Below, one piece after another: positions 59,884 through 64,000 of a DNA stretch of 64,000 bases; the first letter of the stretch is position 1; every line of letters begins with the position of its first letter. Source of the stretch: Lacrimispora saccharolytica (GTDB taxonomy: Bacteria > Bacillota > Clostridia > Lachnospirales > Lachnospiraceae); contig JACJJN010000014.1 of assembly GCA_016899975.1 (NCBI GenBank), positions 26,722 through 90,721 on the forward strand, given 5' to 3'. Below the pieces are notes generated by a model, which was not told the origin of the DNA, searched no databases, and was given only the letters and a program-made list of their open reading frames with translations. The position numbers were made by a program, and so were the translations under genes.

Positions 59884-60646
59884 TTGCACTTCCCCCTCCC
59901 AGCTGCGCCATCACGTTCAAGATCCGCCCGTAAAAATCCCGCTGGGATTCATCCGGTAGATTTCTCCGCAGTTCATGAAAAATCACTCCATCCTGGATGA
60001 AGAGGATACGTTTGCAGTAACTTGCCGCATTGGAATCATGAGTAACCATAAGGATCGTGGCGTTTTCCTCCCGGTTCAGTCCCGCCAGCTTTTCCATTAA
60101 CGTTTTGGCATTCTTGGAATCCAGCGCCCCGGTCGGTTCATCGGCAAGGATCATCCCCGGATTCATGATCAGCGCCCTTGCGGCGGCAACGCGCTGTTTC
60201 TGTCCGCCGGACATCTGAGCGGGAAATTTCTCAAGGACATCCGTAATCTCCAGATACTCCGCCAGACGGGTCAGACGGCTCTGGCTCTCTTTCCCGGAAA
60301 CACTGTGCAGTGACAGGGGCAGAAGGATATTTTCCCTTCCGGTCATATGATCCAGCAGTTCAAAATTCTGAAACAGATATCCGATCTTTTTCCCTCGATA
60401 CTCTGCGAGTTTCTCTCCTTTCAGGGCGAGGATGTCAGCCCCCTGCATCCGGATCTTCCCTCCGGTCGGCTGGATCACCGTGGCGATACAATTCAGCAAA
60501 GTGGATTTTCCGGAACCGCTGCTTCCCATAATTCCCAGGAACTCTCCTTCCGCCGCCTGGAACGAGATCCCGTCCAGCGCCTTTGTCTGATTTCCTGGTC
60601 TTCCGTAGTATTTCTTCAATCCCTCAATTTCAAGGATTATTTTCAT
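59873..60646 (-). CDS. BceA-like ABC transporter ATPase
   Basis: 257 residues. Walker A MGSSGSGKSTLLNCIA, Q-loop YLFQNFELLDHM, signature QMSGGQKQRVAAARALI, Walker B GMILADEPTGALDSKN, H-loop MVTHDSNAA. The order bceA-bceB-bceR-bceS is a complete detoxification module: the transporter both removes the antibiotic and triggers the kinase. ATG follows AAAGGAGGCATAAGAA. Confidence 0.94.
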   Translation of the reverse strand: MKIILEIEGLKKYYGRPGNQTKALDGISFQAAEGEFLGIMGSSGSGKSTLLNCIATVIQPTGGKIRMQGADILALKGEKLAEYRGKKIGYLFQNFELLDHMTGRENILLPLSLHSVSGKESQSRLTRLAEYLEITDVLEKFPAQMSGGQKQRVAAARALIMNPGMILADEPTGALDSKNAKTLMEKLAGLNREENATILMVTHDSNAASYCKRILFIQDGVIFHELRRNLPDESQRDFYGRILNVMAQLGGGSANVL

Positions 60647-60676
60647 TTCTTATGCCTCCTTTGATCTTCTGGATTT

Positions 60677-60701
60677 ATGATACCACACGGAAGGATTTCC
60701 G
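60677..60701 (-). promoter_or_regulatory. bceA promoter region with inverted repeat
   Basis: TATCAT (60677-60682) as -10 and a CGGAA/TTCCG inverted repeat with 4-base gap (60688-60701) in place of a -35 box, the arrangement expected for an activator such as the BceR-like regulator. Confidence 0.5.
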
Positions 60702-60748
60702 GATACTTACAGATGGTGAAAGGTTTGAGCACGAACTCTTCTGATTCC

Positions 60749-60775
60749 ATAACCATTCAGCCAACTGAATTTGTT
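60749..60775. repeat. Degenerate GTTCAGCC-family inverted repeat
   Basis: ATAACCATTCAGCCAACTGA then ATTTGTT: ATTCAG/CTGAAT stem preceded by TAACC, resembling GTAACCGTTCAGCC-containing repeats at 5229 and 51498. Confidence 0.45.
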
Positions 60776-60784
60776 CTTTTCTTC

Positions 60785-60813
60785 TTGCCATTTGAACCGT
60801 TTTTTCATATAAT
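60785..60813 (+). promoter_or_regulatory. Promoter of the CmpB-family gene
   Basis: TTGCCA (60785-60790), 17-base spacer, perfect TATAAT (60808-60813) on the plus strand, 45 bases before the start codon. Confidence 0.75.
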
Positions 60814-60858
60814 GTCTACATATGTCTAATCATCAAAAAACAAAAGAAAGGATAAAAC

Positions 60859-61416
60859 ATGAGGGGATTATCGAAATTTAAAAAACTACAGGAATATTTC
60901 TTATATTTTATGCTCTATTCCATCATCGGATGGATCTATGAGGTTTTTCTGGAGGTAGTGGTCTATCGATGGGGATTTTCCAACAGAGGGGTCCTGTTTG
61001 GCCCTTACTGTGTGGTATATGGTTTTGGTGCAGTCATTCTTATTTTCTCACTGTACCGGCTGAAAACCAAAAAGATTGCCATCGGCAAGATCCCGATCAC
61101 ACCGGTCCTTGTATTTGTCGGCATTGTCCTGATCACCACCGTGGTCGAGCTGATCGCCAGCTATATCATGGAATTCACCAGAGGGGAATGGCTGTGGGAC
61201 TACACCCGGTTTTCCTTCAATTTCGAGGGACGGATCGCATTAAATCCAAGTATCCGCTTCGGTATCGGCGGAATGATCTTTTTATACCTTCTGCAGCCAT
61301 TGTTTTATAAGGCGGCAGAAAAACTTGGAGAAAAGAAAGTGTCTGTAATTTCTTCCGTACTTGCTCTGATCCTGATCGTGGATTGTATCTATACATTTCT
61401 TATAAAATCAATCTAA
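60859..61416 (+). CDS. Putative ABC transporter permease (CmpB family membrane protein)
   Basis: 185 residues, five hydrophobic segments. YFLYFMLYSIIGWIYEVFLE at the N-terminus, then FSNRGVLFGPYCVVYGFGAV and EFTRGEWLWDYTRFSFNFEGRIALNPSIRFGIGGM are family landmarks (core NRGVLFGPYC and LWDY). Annotated widely as putative ABC permease but no ATPase is next to it; role unknown. ATG after AAAGGATAAAAC. Confidence 0.88.
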   Translation: MRGLSKFKKLQEYFLYFMLYSIIGWIYEVFLEVVVYRWGFSNRGVLFGPYCVVYGFGAVILIFSLYRLKTKKIAIGKIPITPVLVFVGIVLITTVVELIASYIMEFTRGEWLWDYTRFSFNFEGRIALNPSIRFGIGGMIFLYLLQPLFYKAAEKLGEKKVSVISSVLALILIVDCIYTFLIKSI

Positions 61417-61420
61417 AGTA

Positions 61421-61469
61421 TGCAGATTACAGAAATGAATTGTAACAATGAATTTTCAAACACGCTCTA
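61421..61469. repeat. Half copy G of the GAGCGTGTTTG repeat family
   Basis: TGCAGATTACAGAAATGAAT, an inserted TGTAAC, then AATGAATTTTCAAACACGCT and CTA: the right arm of the family with a short partial duplication. Together with a following hairpin it fills much of the 347-base gap before the glycosyltransferase gene. Confidence 0.75.
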
Positions 61470-61472
61470 ATA

Positions 61473-61517
61473 CAGAACACCTGGAAGGTTCCGCTACGAA
61501 ACGTTCCAGGTGTTCTG
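61473..61517. terminator. Perfect hairpin between convergent genes
   Basis: 14-base stem CAGAACACCTGGAA/TTCCAGGTGTTCTG (61473-61486, 61504-61517), no long T-tract on either side. Placed between the convergent CmpB-family and glycosyltransferase transcripts, so a two-way terminator is likely. Confidence 0.5.
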
Positions 61518-61577
61518 CTGTTCATGATGAAATTTTATCTTTCCGCATTCATATGCTCCGCGTTACTGTTTCGTCTT

Positions 61578-61753
61578 TTAATCGATCGACACCAGTTCAT
61601 AGCTTCTGTTCCCCAGCCCGATCTCTTCTCCATGTGCCAATACAAGCTCAGCATTTCTGGATTCCATACGATCCACAAGGTTTCATTTTCAGTATAAATC
61701 ATTTGCTGTTTTATCAGAAGTTCCATTTTGTTAAGCAGTATATACCTTAACAT
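61578..61753 (-). pseudogene. Small frameshifted gene after the glycosyltransferase
   Basis: Two frames look coding in tandem. From the ATG at 61753 the frame gives LLNKMELLIKQQMIYTENET; near 61680 a shift of one frame leads into VDRMESRNAELVLAHGEEIG and then LGNRSYELVSID with a stop at 61578-61580. The joined product would be about 57 residues. It starts 10 bases after the glycosyltransferase stop. No ribosome site is seen. It may be a decayed small gene or the end of a longer one; no family is recognised. Confidence 0.4.
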
Positions 61754-61763
61754 TTATACAGTC

Positions 61764-62738
61764 TTATATTTCTGTATTACTCATTTGTTCAAGGTCATCT
61801 TTTTTCCATGGAACACGATCATAAAGTGATGCGATACGGACTGCCGCAGCCATTCCTCCGTCACCATAGGTTGGATGTTCCATAAATGCAATGGATTCTT
61901 GACTCAGCTCCTGTTCTGCTTTTATCGCATGCATCATTTCACTTTCCCAGCCATAAAGCCTCGCGACAGATGAAGCTTCGATTCCCAGGATTGCATCCAT
62001 AACATAATTTTGATAAGAAGTCATATGCTTTTCAATCATAAAACGCATAAGCTCCAGTCGTTTTGCCATGCTTGTTACATTTGATGAAGCGGGCGCAGTG
62101 CGATAATCGATCAGCGGACTTTCAACAATTCCAATATAACCCTCCGGCATAGTTTCCAACATGCTCAAAAAGAATTCCCAGTCTTCAAAACCGGAACGCA
62201 TGGATTCATCATAACCTCCACATTGTTCCCATACCGCGCGCCGAAGGATATGGGTTGCCGGGCAGCAATTCCGTGCAAGAAATGCCGACAGACTGCCTCC
62301 ACTCGGACAAACAATGGCATCGAGAACTCCGAAAGTGTGCATCCAGGAAGATGCCGCAATCATAGATGGATGATCACGCAGCATCTGACTAACCTGTTCA
62401 ATATACATAGGCTCCAGCTTATCATCTCCATCAAGAATCAGAACCATCGGTGCCTGTGTTCTCCGAATCCCTGTATTTCTCGCTGCCGACACCCCGCCGT
62501 TTGGCTGGTACACAATCGTTACCTCAACGGATCTGTCATCGTCAGACTCAATACGCTTCAAAACCTTAAGAGAATCCTCATCCGTTGACCCGTCGTCCAC
62601 AATAATAATCCTTGCCGGCGGAGTTGTCTGGCGGCATAAAGAATCCACCGCTTCAAGAATCATAGTTCCCTGATTAAAACTGGTAACAACCGCCTCCACA
62701 TCTTTGGCGTAAAAATGTTTATCATTATTCCTCTCCAT
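61764..62738 (-). CDS. Family 2 glycosyltransferase
   Basis: 324 residues, GT-A fold. AVVTSFNQGTMILEAVDSLCRQTTPPARIIIVDDGSTDE opens the nucleotide-sugar domain (IVDDGSTDED), then PNGGVSAARNTGIR, the metal motif LILDGDDKLEP, and the acceptor region SGFEDWEFFLSMLE with the ED motif. No membrane helix, so cytosolic. Acceptor and sugar are unknown. ATG at 62738 follows ATGGAGGGTTGGTA. It stands alone with the broken small gene behind it, unlike polysaccharide clusters. Confidence 0.88.
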   Translation of the reverse strand: MERNNDKHFYAKDVEAVVTSFNQGTMILEAVDSLCRQTTPPARIIIVDDGSTDEDSLKVLKRIESDDDRSVEVTIVYQPNGGVSAARNTGIRRTQAPMVLILDGDDKLEPMYIEQVSQMLRDHPSMIAASSWMHTFGVLDAIVCPSGGSLSAFLARNCCPATHILRRAVWEQCGGYDESMRSGFEDWEFFLSMLETMPEGYIGIVESPLIDYRTAPASSNVTSMAKRLELMRFMIEKHMTSYQNYVMDAILGIEASSVARLYGWESEMMHAIKAEQELSQESIAFMEHPTYGDGGMAAAVRIASLYDRVPWKKDDLEQMSNTEI

Positions 62739-62748
62739 TACCAACCCT

Positions 62749-62812
62749 CCATGAAACTGAATTTTCAAACATCTTCTGAATTCATCATACCATAAACTTC
62801 CATTATTTTGAA
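62749..62812 (-). promoter_or_regulatory. Glycosyltransferase promoter next to a repeat end
   Basis: TTCAAA (62807-62812), 17-base spacer, TATGAT (62784-62789) on the minus strand. Directly downstream, ACTGAATTTTCAAACATCTT (about 62755-62774) is a degraded end of the GAGCGTGTTTG family. Confidence 0.45.
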
Positions 62813-63020
62813 TAATTCTTGCATTTGCAGCTCTTGATATTTTTCATGTACAGTAAAAGCTATGTACTTTTGTGTTGACCAAAAATTGACTTTTCTATGC
62901 TATAAATTTTGTTATAACCCGACTTTGCCACTTTATAGGAAACGAATCTCCCAGAAATGTCGTATTCATCAGCATTTCTGGAAGATTTGCTTTAAAATAA
63001 TATAACGTACGTAAACGTAC

Positions 63021-63868
63021 TTAGAATGTCGTGATCTGTTTTTTCAGCCTTCGTAATTCCCCATCTGTATATAGCTTTTTGGGGATCTCAAGGTCATACG
63101 CCTCCAGTATCTTTGCCAGATCCGGATCATCGATATCCGCGAACCAGTAGTTTCCTGCTTTCATGGGAACCACTTTCCATTTTTGCAGGGTCTTCTGGAT
63201 CCGATGCCCTGACATCCCATAGGTCCAGTCCCGGTGATCGCCTGGCTCTTTTGGATTCTTTAACATATATTTCCTCTGAATCAGGCGGAGCATGACAAGC
63301 GCGATCATGCAGACCAACAAATGCGCATGGATGTGTTCTTTTGTTTTTACGTAGATTGGCCTTGTCTCCAATGGCCCTTTTAATTCCTCGAACTGATTCT
63401 CAATCCGGGACAGCCCATGGTACTTATCGATCACTTCCCGTGCATCCATATCGATCTCGCTGGTACGGATCTGATAGTAGCCCATCAGTTCCGTAAATTC
63501 CTCCAGTTTCTTATCGTCAATCATCCCCAGAAGTTTCCTGGAGTCATATACTTCACCAGTTTCTTTATTCACGATGTCTTTTGACATAAACTTTTTCAGG
63601 CTGCCTGCCTGTGCCTTTGTCACCCGGAAAGAATCGGGGCTTTTCTTCAGCTTTTCAATGAATTCCAGAAAGGCCTTATGCTCCGCAACATCCCGGTCAT
63701 AAAAATGTCGGCTCCAGTAAACAACAGACTTCTGCCGGATCTCACGGCTTTTTCCTGCCTTGTCCTTTACTGGGACTGTTATGATCCTGGATTTATATTT
63801 GAAGTTCTCATCCACAATGGTATACCCATTCTGATCCATGGCCCATTTCCGGTCTTCTTTTGTACTGG
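63021..63868 (-). pseudogene. IS1634-type (IS4 superfamily) transposase, 5' end lost
   Basis: About 280 C-terminal residues of a transposase normally near 550-600. Recognisable parts: QNGYTIVDENFKYKSRI, FYDRDVAEHKAFLEFIEKL, MGYYQIRTSEIDMDAREVI, and the DDE-type end with IDKYHGLSRIENQFEELKGP then YVKTKEHIHAHLLVCMIALVMLRLIQRKY. The frame is cut at about 63868, where the left end of another IS begins. The 3' side (62870-63020) is AT-rich with a CCAGAAATG/CATTTCTGG inverted repeat (62951-62981) and may include the right end of the element. Confidence 0.85.
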
Positions 63869-64000
63869 TGCTAGAATATAAATAGTGCAAGTCAAAATGA
63901 GAAAATTCCAAATAGACAATACATGATACAATAGAAGTATCGTACGGAAGGAGGATCTCATTATGGCAAAGCAACATGACAAACAGTTTAAACTGGATGC
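63869..64000 (+). mobile_element. Left end of an IS3-family-like element inserted into the transposase gene
   Basis: The boundary is placed at TGCTAGAATATAAATAGTGC (63869 on), where the IS1634-type reading frame loses sense. About 95 bases of non-coding leader follow, then GGAAGGAGGATCTCATT and a start codon at 63963. The element continues beyond the window. The exact end and any target duplication cannot be seen. Confidence 0.6.
63963..64000 (+). CDS. Transposase OrfA (IS3-like), N-terminus only
   Basis: The visible 12 codons read MAKQHDKQFKLDA-like residues (MAKQHDKQFKLD), which resemble the basic start of helix-turn-helix OrfA proteins of IS3/IS150-type elements. A strong AAGGAGGATCTCATT precedes the ATG. 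The rest lies outside the window, so the family is tentative. Confidence 0.5.
   Translation, partial: MAKQHDKQFKLD

Noticed and set aside
61535..61753. 72-residue intact small protein after the glycosyltransferase
   Set aside because: Its second half (WIVWNPEML.. on) looks unlike protein, whereas another frame over the same bases reads like a natural C-terminus; treated as a frameshifted gene.
1..64000. tRNA, rRNA, tmRNA or SRP RNA genes
   Set aside because: None of their conserved sequences were seen on either strand when reading through the window; a covariance search would be the decisive test.

Overview
The window reads as a chromosomal segment of an anaerobic Firmicute, most likely Lachnospiraceae or a close clostridial relative. 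This rests on the gene set (YlmC/YmxH-type sporulation protein, NrdR, YqeG, putative ABC permease of the CmpB family, BceAB-RS module, Amt-PII fusion, strict-anaerobe HdrABC/Flx genes, class I fumarase), on strong AGGAGG ribosome binding sites, and on TTGACA/TATAAT promoters. It was inferred from the sequence without database searches. Most genes lie on the minus strand. No rRNA, tRNA or CRISPR array was seen.

Layout. 1-5200: the classical pyrH-frr-uppS-cdsA-dxr-rseP operon (rseP cut by the left edge). 5200-10600: YclM-type aspartate kinase with a hairpin-rich leader, then an araR-araB-araD arabinose operon with an AraR-like operator. 10600-22100: phosphatase, efp, yqeG, patatin, citrate synthase, AI-2E family transporter, ArsR regulator, alanine aminotransferase, a TrpXYZ-type ABC transporter and nrdR. 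22200-23900: ylmC, acylphosphatase and a HAD phosphatase among dispersed inverted repeats. 23900-35580: one Rex-box promoter and about 13 co-directional, tightly spaced genes: mdh, hdrB, hdrC, hdrA, flxD, flxC, flxB, flxA, a 2Fe-2S/4Fe-4S fumarate reductase subunit, its flavoprotein, fumarase alpha and beta, and a small membrane protein. 35800-51500: MurE paralogue, three MATE exporters, ClC channel, LysR and AraC regulators, PhoH, acetyltransferase, cardiolipin synthase. 51500-54120: a structured repeat, a UvrX-type polymerase with a YolD-like partner, and a wrecked histidine kinase. 54140-60850: amt-glnB fusion with a tandem-hairpin leader, and a complete BceAB-RS-like module. 60850-64000: CmpB-family membrane protein, a glycosyltransferase with a frameshifted small gene, and an IS1634-type transposase remnant interrupted by the left end of another IS.

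The main candidate for an undescribed system is the 23900-35580 operon. It joins the reductive branch from oxaloacetate to succinate (malate dehydrogenase, fumarase, soluble fumarate reductase) to an NADH-oxidising HdrABC-FlxABCD flavin-based bifurcation module. The implied reaction is fumarate reduction by NADH coupled to ferredoxin reduction in the cytoplasm. A near-perfect Rex operator over the only clear promoter suggests control by the NADH/NAD+ ratio.

Two families of intergenic inverted repeats are scattered through the window: a TAGAGCGTGTTTG...CAAACACGCTCTA family (about nine full or half copies) and a GTAAC(A/C)GTTCAGCC family (three copies). Both look like small non-coding elements spreading in this genome.
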